DNA of 64,000 nt from Sciurus carolinensis (Eukaryota > Chordata > Mammalia > Rodentia > Sciuridae), in contig NC_062232.1 of assembly GCF_902686445.1 (NCBI RefSeq), positions 71,441,440 through 71,505,439 on the forward strand. The letters run 5' to 3'. A program made the translations under genes and the position numbers. How positions within the stretch are numbered: position 1 is the first letter of the stretch; each line of letters begins with the position of its first letter. Positions 55,166 through 64,000 of the stretch are shown here, piece by piece. The notes under the pieces were generated by a model. The model searched no databases. It was given only the letters and a program-made list of their open reading frames with translations, and was not told the origin of the DNA.

Positions 55166-55729
55166 ATTTGCTTTATTTTTAGAAGCTTTGCTTGTTTTCT
55201 TTGTTTTAATCACACTAAAATCACAATGAAGTATACATCTCACAGATTTATCAAAGGTCAATTCTTACATAATTATAAAATGGGCTAAGAAAGATTTCTA
55301 AGGACTAAGAAATTCATTTGAGTTTTCATAATACCTATCTTTCCTCCAACCAGAAAAGTAGCTTTATGTGGAATTTATATGCAGCATTTTATGGCAAATA
55401 CTATCTTCTAAAAACAAGCTAATCTATCATTCCACAAAAAATTTAAATTTCTCTGTATTTAATATTTTGTATAAATGGAGTCATAGGGCACATATTTTGC
55501 ACCTCATGAGTTCCTTTCAACATTTGTGTGATTCTGTCCATGTTTTTGCTTATAAGTAGTGGAATTGTTTATATGAATATACCACAACTTTCTTTACATA
55601 GATATCTGTATTTTCCTCATTTGGAACTCTTAAGAAAAACTTCTAAGTACAATCTTGTTTTTCCTCACTCTAAAGCAAGGATCTGCAAAATTCTGATCAC
55701 AAGGATGACTTTTGCCTACCATATTTTTT
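55166..55729. other. Unassigned AT-rich sequence
   Basis: It may contain very old antisense L1 (for example TTTGTATAAATGGAGTCATAGGG near 55466 and TCCATGTTTTTGCTTATAAG near 55536). The frames at 55368-55559 and 55528-55755 are the shadows of this. Confidence 0.45.
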
Positions 55730-56037
55730 TTTTGGTTCTTTTTAGTTGTATATAACATTAGTACTTATTTTGACATATTTGCATGTTATAAATGCATTTG
55801 ACATAAAAGCATGGAATATAATTTGTTCTAATTCAGTTCCCAGTACTTCCCCTTTCCCTCCTTTCCTCCCTCACCCTGCTCCCTTTCTTCTACTCTACTG
55901 GTCTTTTTGCTATTTACTTATAGCACACTTTTACACACACCTCTTTATGGAAATTAAAATTACTGGACCATGTGTTATACACATCTTCATTGTTAAAGTA
56001 TGATGACAAATTGTTTTCCAGCAAGGATGAATTCAAT
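55730..56037 (-). mobile_element. Old L1 3'UTR, antisense, tentative
   Basis: A T-run followed by TTTTTAGTTGTATATAACAT and a pyrimidine-rich stretch (55840-55900) resembles the antisense 3'UTR at 16.36-16.62 kb. Confidence 0.5.
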
Positions 56038-56083
<46 letters not shown>

Positions 56084-56087
56084 TATA
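56038..56087. repeat. (TA)n(CA)n compound microsatellite
   Basis: About 12 TA units are followed by about 10 CA units. Confidence 0.97.
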
Positions 56088-56395
56088 ATCTTTGTTTTAC
56101 ACTTTCAATAATGTTTTGTTTTTTAATTAGTTATTAAGGTAACCATGTAGTTATATCTTAATATAGTTTATTTTACAAATCTTTAAAGTGAGGCTGATAA
56201 TGATTAATTTATTTTTTGATCATCTATGCATATTTGAAATTTATCTTTGATTTATTTTTTAAAAATACTAAATTCCACACTTTCTATGAATTTTATTATC
56301 TTTTCCCTAATTCTAAAAAATATATTCCAGGACTTTATCCAGGGTATCCTATTACTATTGATCATCATATCTCCTTAGCCACCTCTTTCAGTTGT
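56088..56395. other. Unassigned AT-rich sequence
   Basis: Nothing clear. It may be a further part of the antisense L1 that starts near 56396. Confidence 0.35.
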
Positions 56396-56517
56396 TAGGT
56401 TCTGAGACTATTGATTTATGGGTGTTAATTTTATATCCTGCAACTTTGCTGCATTCATTTATGAGTTTAAGAAGATTTCTGGTGGTGATATTTGGGTCTT
56501 CCAAATATAGAGTCATG
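56396..56517 (-). mobile_element. Old L1 ORF2, antisense (left of LTR-like insert)
   Basis: ATATCCTGCAACTTTGCTGC, ATTTATGAGTTTAAGAAGAT and GGGTCTTCCAAATATAGAGT are antisense reverse transcriptase sequence. The same element resumes at about 57083. Confidence 0.8.
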
Positions 56518-57082
56518 TGTATTAGTCAGTGTTCTCTATAGGAACAGAATCAACAGGAAGTATGATTATAAAAAGGGATTCATTAGATTGGCTTACACAG
56601 CCAAAAGTTGCATAGTCCAAAATGGTTTTCTGCAGCTGAGAGCTGGAAGAACAAGCAGCTGTGCAGTCCAAGATGCAGACGCCCCAGAACAAGAAAGATC
56701 AACAGTACTACCCTAGTCCTAGACCAAGGCTTCTGGAAACTATGTGGAGAATCACTGGCAGAGTCCAGTTTGTAAGAGTGAAGACTCAAGATTTGAATAT
56801 CCTAAGATGATCAAAGCAGCGATCAAGAACCCTTTCAAGAAGAGCCAAGCTTGCATCTGCATCTGCTTCCTTGTTCTTCCAGCTTTTATTCCATCCTATT
56901 GGGCGATGCCGCCCATGCTTAGGAAGGGGCTCCACTTCAGTTCACTATCCCACATTCCAATCATTCCTAGACACACCCTCATGGACACACCCAGAGGTCT
57001 CTTAATCATCAGCATCTCAAAATCCAATCAAGTTGACAATTCAAATTATCCATTACATGCAGGTTATCATAATACAGGGATA
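56518..57082 (-). repeat. LTR-like repeat inserted in antisense L1
   Basis: It starts TGTATTAGTCAGTGTTCTCT and ends near CAATCAAGTTGACAATTCAAA and CCATTACA, so TG...CA termini are present. It separates two adjacent pieces of the same L1. The type is common in mammals, but I cannot fix the family from memory. The frames at 56492-56716 and 56744-57088 (plus) and 56583-56789 (minus) have no domain support. Confidence 0.65.
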
Positions 57083-58900
57083 ATTTGAGTTCTTTTTCTA
57101 GTCACATCCCTTTAATTTTTTTCCTGGGTCCAATTGCTCTGGCTAGATTTTCCTGGACTACATTGAATAGAAGTGGTTAAAGACGGCATCCCGGTGTTGG
57201 TCCAGTTTTTAGACAGAATGCTTTTGATTTTTTTCTCCATTTAGAATGATGTTGGCCTTGGGTTTAGCATATATAGTTTTTACAGTATTAAGGTATGTCC
57301 TTATTATCCCTAGCTTTACTAGTGTTTTGATGGCTGCACCAACTTCTGAACATGTTGGTAGATGGGGAACCACAGCACAGGCACCAAGTCTGCACAGTGC
57401 ACAGTCCCTTATTGTTTGTAGGATCTATCCAGTTGTGAGACAGCTATGTTAAAGTAACCCAGTATTATTGTGTTGTGGTCTATTTGCTTCTTGTAGTTGA
57501 AAAGGGTTTGTTAGATATATAGAGATGCTCCATTGTTTGGGGCATGAATATTTAAGATCATTATTTCTTGTCGATGTATAATTCCCTTAAGCAGAAAAAA
57601 TGTCCTTCTTTGTCCCTTCTTGTTACCTTTGGCTTGATGTCCACTTTATCTGATATGAGAATAGAGCACCCTGTTTATTTATGAGTTCCATGTGAATAAC
57701 ATGTTTTTATTCCATCCTTGTACCTTCAGTCTGTGGATGTCTTTGCCTATGAGGTCACTCTCTTAGAGACTGCATATTTTTGCAACCTGTTTTTTAATCC
57801 AACCTGCCAGTCTATGTATATTTTTTATTTATGAGTTTAGGCCATATACATTAAATGTTATTCAGATATGATATTTTTTCCCTGTCATCTTGGTTTAATT
57901 CTGTTTTTTTTCATTTGAATTAGTCTCCCCATGGATTCACTGTTATTTTAGTGTGGTTCCTCCCTTACTGGTTTTCACATTTATGTTTCATTTCTTCATG
58001 AAACATCTTGTTGAGTATGTTTAATAGTGTATGTTTTGTAGTTGTGAATTCTTATAACTTTAGTTTCTCATGAAAGGTTTTTATTTCTTCAATTCTGATG
58101 CTTAATTTTGCTGGGCAGATTATTCTAGCTGGCATCCTGTATTTTTCTTTTCATAACTTGGTATATGTTATTCCAAGACTTCCAAACCTTAAGTCAGAGT
58201 TGAGAAATCAGCTGAGATTTGGATTGGTTTCCCTCTAAATATTACATCTCATTTTTTCTGGCAGTCTTTAAATTTCTATCCTTATTCGGTATGTTGGGCA
58301 TTTTCATATTAATGTGATGTGGTGTGGGTCTGTTGTAATTTTGTATATTTTGGGTCCTGTATTTTATTTTCCATTTTATTCTTAAGGTTTAGGAAATTTT
58401 GTGATATTATTTCACTGAAAAGTTTTTGCATTTCTTTCATTTGTATCTCCAAGCCTTCATCTATCCCAATACATCTTAAATTTGATCTTTTCAGGTTATC
58501 TCATATTTCTTGCAATTTCTGTTCATGCTCTCCTAACATCTTTTCTGCACGGTCAACTTTGTTTTCATGTTTATGTACTTTGTGTTTGTTGCCTGAAACT
58601 TTTCTTCCATGTGAACTAGTCTCTTGATGATTCTTTCGATTGAATTTTTAATTTGGTTTATTGATTCCTTCATTTAGAGGATTTCTGATTTTTTGAAAAA
58701 AATCTGTCTCATTATTGAAGAGATATTTTACTTCCTGTATTTTCTCTCATATTTCACTCCTTATATTGTCCTTCACTTTGCAAATCAGTTTAACTATGTA
58801 CATTCTAAACTCTTTATATTTCATTTCTTCCACTGGTGTTGATGAATTCTGTTATTGGAGTATCTTGGTTCATTTGGTTGATTTGTTCCCTCACTTTTAA
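57083..58900 (-). mobile_element. Old L1 ORF2 5' half and ORF1, antisense
   Basis: It continues from 56517 (GGGATAATTTGAGTTCTTTT) through the reverse transcriptase, endonuclease (TTGTCCCTTCTTGTTACCTT and ACTTTATCTGATATGAGAAT near 57610-57660) and ORF1 (58150-58900). It is very diverged, with stops throughout. Frames at 57246-57452, 58319-58627 and 58715-58900 are antisense shadows. Confidence 0.75.
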
Positions 58901-59596
58901 ATGTTGTTTGTGTGTCTACCCATCTAGCAGTGTAGATCTGAGGCAGAACAGTTTCTACCCTGTGGACTAGAAGCATCCCTGAAGCTTTCCAGTACCTCAC
59001 TATTTAGGGGTAGACAAGTAAGAACAACAGCCAATGTAAACAGTATAGAGCATTAAACAAAATAATTCCTACTACAATGTCTGTAATTTTAATTATCAAA
59101 ATAAACAGAAATGATATGTAATTGCCTGCAATGAAAACAGCAAGTTTGCAAAGGGTTTACAATTTCAAATGGTGGACAGGGAGAGAAGAGAAGTGATACA
59201 GCATTTGATGAATATGTGATAGGAGGAGAGAAAGCAGAAGTAAAAATATTAAAGGAAAAGGTGAAAGAGAGAACAATAGAGATTGGCTATTAGTGGAAGA
59301 AAAGAGACATTCAACGAAAACAGGTAAGAGAAAAATATATAGAAGTTTAAAAATTATTAAGAAATTAAAAATAAAAATAAAAGAATTCAAAACAAAACTA
59401 ATATATATTAATCAAACATCTTCTTCTTCTAAAAATTGATCCATGAAAAATGTCTGGCTTCAAAGACGCTAGAAATGAGAAAGAATATATGATTAAGTAT
59501 AAATATCCTTGAGCCATTAAGGTCACTATTAAACAGAAAGTTAAGAAAAAAAGGAAAACAAATCTTCAAGAAAAGTTAAATTATTTGCAGTGGAGT
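58901..59596 (-). mobile_element. Probable 5'UTR of the antisense L1
   Basis: By position this is upstream of ORF1 in the antisense L1. It is purine-rich from 59150 to 59400. I infer the identity from position rather than from strong sequence match. The minus frame at 59157-59390 is low-complexity. Confidence 0.4.
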
Positions 59597-61480
59597 TCAA
59601 AACAAGGCAACCTCCTTCTAACCTTACACCCTCCAATTCTTCTCTTTCCTTATATGTTCAGATATCCAGATCAGGGGCTGCTTCTACCATTTTGTTCCAA
59701 TATGCAACACCAACCTCCTCAGTCTGGGTAGAGGTAAGATCTCTTGGTCTCTCACACAGGTGCTTTTCCCAAGGCCTTTCAGTTTGTCCAGACCCCGGGG
59801 GGGGGGGCGGCCTCCACCAAATGGGATTGCAGAAGGGGATGCCCTCTCATTCTCTGGTGGAACTGTGTCTTTCTGGTGTCAGGAGATATCAAGGGATTCT
59901 TTAATCTGGACTGCCACCCTGATCGAACCACTCCAACATGGGTTTTACCATTCCATACCATGGGATTCCTCCATAGGTTGTTTCATTAACTATTTTAAAG
60001 TTCCCCACTTCCAGTACAATCTCAAAGGCAAATGCCTTATTAGGCTGAGTACTCAATCTGGTTGCAATAAAAATTAGACAACCTAAGTCAATGGTCGAAA
60101 TTTAGGACCTTTGACCCCCAAATCTTCCAAGACTTAGACAATTTTCTCCAAATAAATGACGAATCGTCTAAGGTTCCTCACCTCCAACCTTTCTTTACCC
60201 TCCACTCAAGGTCCTCATTATATCAACCTTGCTCTGATCTACAATTAATTCTTGCTAACTCCCCACTCCATAAGCCCTCAAATACAGTTCTGACTCCCAT
60301 CTTCTTCAATTACTGCCCCTGAAATAGCAGAAGAACCCTTACTTTACAGATTCCAGGGAACTTCTGGTCCCTTATCTCAGCCTCCTCCCCAATCCCCAAA
60401 TCCTCACTCTACATCCCCCATACTTTCACCTCCTGCTACATGATCTAGGACTCTTCCTTTAAAACACATTTCCCCTTCAGGAGATAGCAAAGGCTGAAGG
60501 GATGGTCCAAGTTTATGTTCCCTTTTCTTTGACACATATGTCCCAAATTGAGGACAGTTTGGGTTCATTCTCTGAGTACCCCACCAAATTTAAAAAGGAA
60601 TTCCTACATCTGAGTCAGGCCTACCATCTCTCCTAGGTGAATGTTTACTACATCCTCACTTCCACCCTAATCACTGATGAACGTGCCCACATTTGGCAAG
60701 TGGCGAAACAATATGCCCATCTTCTCCATACCCAAAACCCTCATGCCAATCCCATGGCAAATACCACTCTCCCCATGCCTGAACCTCACAGGACATAGTA
60801 AACCCAAGACCGGGAATTACTCAACTCTAACACATGATGATCACCTGTCTCCTTGAAGACATGACAACAAATTCTCATATTCAGGTTAATTATGAAAAAA
60901 TCAGGAAGATCACTCAAGTCCCTGATGAAAATCCCACCCTGTTTTTTAGCTTGACTTCCTGAGGTCATCACCAAATATATTTCCCTGAATCTCAATCCTT
61001 ACTCTCTTCCTCCATGTTCAGTTCATTGGTGGTTCTGCCCTTCACATCTTTAAAAATCTTAGGCAGATAGAGAAATATTCAGAAACCCCTCAGCAGCATC
61101 TTGTGGATGCTACCTTTAAAGTCTTTAATAACCAAAAGGATGAAGCTGAAAAGCAAAATTTAAACCACCTCAAAGACAAATAGCTTTTAGCTTCAGCCCT
61201 TCATCACTCTAAACATCCCTATGTCCCTCAACTCACCTAAATAACAAAACTACAGATAGAACTTTCCCTCCTGGAGCTTGCTTTGTGTGGCAAATTGTCT
61301 ATTTGCCAAGATTCTGCCCAATATAGAAGCCCCCCTCCAAGCTTTGTCCTAACTCTGGACAATGGGGGCACTGGAATATGGACTGTCCCCAGGGGAGATC
61401 ACCCTTTCCATCAGTCCAGCCTAACTCCCGTCAAGGCCCCGTCACTCAACTTGTGGAATGAATGTACCCAGACTCTACTG
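59597..61480 (+). pseudogene. ERV gag remnant
   Basis: Gag is the structural polyprotein. The clearest part is capsid at about 60,490-61,160, whose N-terminal block at about 60,510-60,610 has the proline/serine-rich opening and aromatic-rich helices typical of gamma-type capsids. It has stops at about 60,638 and 60,797 and others after. The nucleocapsid position (61,280-61,340) has cysteine residues but no complete zinc-knuckle spacing that I can see. A G-run of 11 at 59797-59807 lies in the leader/matrix part and shifts the frame locally. It is not functional. Confidence 0.75.
59797..59807. repeat. G11 homopolymer
   Basis: Eleven consecutive G follow CCCC. It is likely to be unstable and hard to sequence. 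Confidence 0.95.
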
Positions 61481-61760
61481 CTCCTATCATGTCAAATGAT
61501 ACACCCAAGGAACCCGCAGTTATTGGGATGTTGAACAGCCAGGTATTTCTTTTGTGTAGACACTGGAGTGACTCTTTCCCTTCTACATGTCTAGAATGAA
61601 CCTATTTTAAAACAACTACTCCTATTATGGTGGTCTCTTTTACTCCTCTATATCCCCTAAATACACCTCTGTTCATTTTTACATTTGGATTCCTCTTATT
61701 ATCCCACTCTTTCATTATCATGCCAAATTTCTCCATCTCTCTCTTAGGCCATGATCTCCT
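61480..61760 (+). pseudogene. ERV protease remnant
   Basis: The active-site Asp-Thr-Gly is preserved at 61559-61567 (GACACTGGA) in a Phe-Val-Asp-Thr-Gly-Val-Thr context, typical of retroviral aspartic protease. A stop (TAG at about 61590) and later breaks interrupt it. The frame at 61627-61995 begins downstream and continues into reverse transcriptase. Confidence 0.7.
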
Positions 61761-62700
61761 ACACAAACTAAAGTTTTCCATCACTATTCCCCCTTTCCAA
61801 TCTACTACCATCTTTTTAATGTTTTCCAGTCCTGACCTGGTCCACATGCCCCCTAAACCTTTTGATCATACTTTAGTAGCGAGGATCAACCCTGCAGTTT
61901 GGGATACCTCTCAACCCCAAATCCCTAAACACCATCCTATAAAAATCCAATTAGAAGATCTCACTCACTATATTACCTTCCCCAATACCCCTTAAATCCC
62001 TCTACTCTCAAGGGTCTAAAGTCCATTTCTTCCCATTTATTACAGGCTCATTTCCTCACACCAGCCCATTCCCCCAACAACTCTCTCATTCTCAGGATCA
62101 AGAATCCTAATGGGCAATGTTGCCTAATACAAGACCTCTGAAAACTCAATGAGATAATTATACCAACATACCCTGTGGTACCCAATTCCCTACACTCTTC
62201 CCATATCCCCTCATCCACTACCCATTTTTCAGTATTGGACCTAAAGGATGCTTTCTTTACCATTCCTCTCTATTCCACCTCATGCCCTCCTTTTGCCTTT
62301 ACCTGAACTGACCCTAGAATCATTACCCTGGAATGTTCTCCTGCAAGACTTCAGATTAGCCCCCATTATTTGGCCAAGGTCTCCAACATGATCTGGCCAC
62401 TCTGTATTTGTCCCTGAGCCACCTCATACAGTATATATATGATCTCCTGCTCCATATCCCCTTGCCAGAGCTTTCAAAACATCATACTACATTTATTCTC
62501 AATTCCCTAGCCCCATGGGGATGCTGGGTTTCTCTGTCTAAAGTCCAACTTTGCTACCCCCAGGTGCAATACCTGGGCATCCTCTTAAACCCCATAACCT
62601 GTACAATACCTGCAGAGAGACTTCAGTTATTGAAGGACATTCCACTCCCATCCTCTAAGAGAGAACTGTTTCCCTCTAGGCCTCTTCAATTGCTTTCATA
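61760..62700 (+). pseudogene. ERV reverse transcriptase remnant, catalytic Asp lost
   Basis: Motif A (LDLKDAFF, with its catalytic Asp) is clear at about 62237-62260. The catalytic YxDD position reads Tyr-Ile-Tyr-Asp at about 62428-62440, so the first of the two aspartates is a Tyr. The block after it (Gly-Cys-Trp-Val-Ser to LGILL) fits the end of the palm and the thumb. Frames 61627-61995 and 62408-62842 carry the most readable parts. Stops between them (for example near 61993 and 62140) confirm it is dead. Confidence 0.8.
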
Positions 62701-62899
62701 TTCATATTCATTTTTTTTTCTCATAGTTAAGCCTGTATATGAGGCTTCTAAAGGGGACATGATTGAGCCTCTATTCTCATTCCTTTCCCACTTTTCCACC
62801 ATATCTACTCTTCAAAATCTACTCTTCAAAAATCACTCCTAAAAGCCTCTGTTCTCTATCTACCCAATCACTCAAAACTTTCATTCTCTCTCTACATTC

Positions 62900-63760
62900 A
62901 GAACACAGCCAAACCTCAGGGATTATCTATCAAAAGGATGAAGATACTCCACAGCTCACTGTCTTTCTGTACAAACACTTAGATCCTGTATATTAAGGAT
63001 GGCCCCACTGCTTGAAGACTGTGGCCACTGCAGGCCTTCTAAGTTTTGGAAGCCCACAAACTTGCCCTATACCAACCCCTGTTTTGACCACTCACTCCCT
63101 CTCTGACCTTCTTAGTCACCACTAATTCCTCTCTCTTCCCCCAGCTAGAATTCAATTCTTAAAGGCATACCTGCTAGATTCCCTAGGGATTCTCTGTCAG
63201 GACTCTTCATTAAACCCAGTCATCCTCCTCCCCAGGTCAAAATCTTCATCATCTTGTTCCTCTTTCACTCCTGTTCTGAGACCTTAGACCTCCCTAGTAG
63301 CCTTTTCCTTCTTATCAATGACCAACCTCTTCTCAACACCCCAGATTGGTTCATAGAAATTCTCAAAAAGAACCTCCCTACATTGCAGGATATGCCATAA
63401 TCGAAGGGACACTGGCAGAATATTCTACTTTCATTTCATAAAAAATTATTGAGACCTCCCCTCTGCCATCTAGTACCACCTCCCATGGAGTTGAACTCAT
63501 AGTCCTCACCTGGACTCTCCTGCTGGTCAAGGAGAACAAATCAGTCAACATATTCGCTGATTCTAAATATTTTTATAACACCATACTTCCTAACATCCTG
63601 ATATGGAGGAAATGATGTTTCCTCACCCAAAGGGAGACCCCAATTCTTAATGTTAAATTTCTAAAACAGCTGCTATAAGTGGTCCTCCAAGCTTCCAGGA
63701 CAGCCATTAGGCATTGCAAAGGACATCAAATGGACCAACTATACCTTTTCTTAGGCAATA
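62900..63760 (+). pseudogene. ERV RNase H remnant
   Basis: Near 63548-63575 the residues Phe-Ala-Asp-Ser-Lys-Tyr correspond to the conserved Asp-Ser motif of retroviral RNase H. The later His-Cys-Lys-Gly-His-Gln block at about 63713-63730 is the end of the domain. The frame is interrupted by stops such as those near 63405 and 63615. Confidence 0.65.
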
Positions 63761-63789
63761 CCTAAGTCTACCAAATGGCAAAAAATCCA

Positions 63790-64000
63790 GTTTCACTGGT
63801 CAACATACCTCCCCTATAAAACCTACTGATCCTATATTTTTTTCTACCCCAATCCAGTTCCAATTCTCCCCCAAGGAAAACCAACCCCTCCTGCCCTATT
63901 TACACAATCTCTTTCATCCTTATCTCAGAACACTCCAAACATTTATAAAGACATTCTTCCAATTTTCTCCCACTGACCATCAGTTCCAACGACACATCTC
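63790..64000 (+). pseudogene. ERV integrase start, partial
   Basis: By position this should enter integrase; I see histidine-containing sequence near the edge but no complete zinc-binding HHCC set. It is truncated by the window end. Confidence 0.4.

Larger units (their letters stand above)
59597..64000 (+). mobile_element. Decayed endogenous retrovirus, gag-pro-pol, runs off the window
   Basis: The order is leader/gag (59597-61480), protease (61480-61760), reverse transcriptase (61760-62700), RNase H (62900-63760) and probable integrase start (63790 to the edge). The layout and capsid type suggest a gammaretrovirus-like (class I) provirus. No 5' LTR is visible: the left border meets antisense L1. 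Many stops and shifts interrupt every domain. A gag piece of the same family lies antisense at 21.2-21.8 kb. Confidence 0.85.

Noticed and set aside
1..64000. CRISPR arrays, bacterial operons or phage-type systems
   Set aside because: No spaced direct repeats, ribosome-binding sites or compact gene order; repeat content is clearly mammalian.
63790..64000. Complete integrase
   Set aside because: The window ends before the catalytic core could be seen, and the zinc-binding residues are not complete.

Overview
The window looks like intergenic or intronic DNA from a squirrel-family rodent (Sciuridae, such as a ground squirrel or marmot). The evidence is many tRNA-derived ID SINEs, dimeric SINEs made of a 7SL/B1-like half joined to an ID half (the sciurid B1-dID/MEN type), rodent MaLR LTRs, and young L1 copies that all end in one characteristic 3' tail. 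I found no convincing host protein-coding gene, rRNA, tRNA or CRISPR array. Almost every longer open frame lies in a repeat or is a chance or antisense frame. Family assignments come from reading the sequence; no repeat library was run.

Layout. 1-2.9 kb is mostly unassigned AT-rich DNA with one SINE. 2.9-7.5 kb holds old antisense L1 pieces, three SINEs, a short ID/L1-tail composite with its own target-site duplication, and a near-complete MaLR provirus (LTR-internal-LTR) inserted in an antisense L1. 7.5-17.5 kb is old L1 in both orientations, with an unassigned block at 8.34-9.29 kb and a 5'-inverted L1 at 12.5-14.8 kb. 18.9-21.8 kb has an L1 3' end, an ID element, a 231-bp polypyrimidine tract and an antisense retroviral gag fossil. 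21.8-27.7 kb is a long but dead L1 (L1-A). 28-31.2 kb is a broken MaLR-like region cut by a second inverted L1. 35.9-41.6 kb is old L1 carrying an antisense MaLR LTR and a solo class I-like LTR with a perfect 4-bp duplication. 44.8-51.7 kb is a full-length L1 (L1-B) flanked by a perfect 15-bp target-site duplication. 52.7-59.6 kb holds further L1 and LTR pieces, and 59.6 kb to the right edge is a decayed gag-pro-pol provirus that runs out of the window.

Main points of interest. L1-B carries an unusual 2.1-kb 5' region with LTR-like promoter motifs (CCAAT-like and TATA-like), a motif repeated about 655 bp apart, and degenerate repeats of about 85 bp; all of it lies inside the target-site duplication. 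The window also has three very short L1-derived patches of 31-37 nt in odd places: an L1 tail joined to an antisense ID element, the same 37 nt inside ORF2 of L1-A, and a piece of ORF1 copied into the 5'UTR of L1-B. Together these suggest template switching during L1 reverse transcription. Both long L1s and the provirus are coding-dead.
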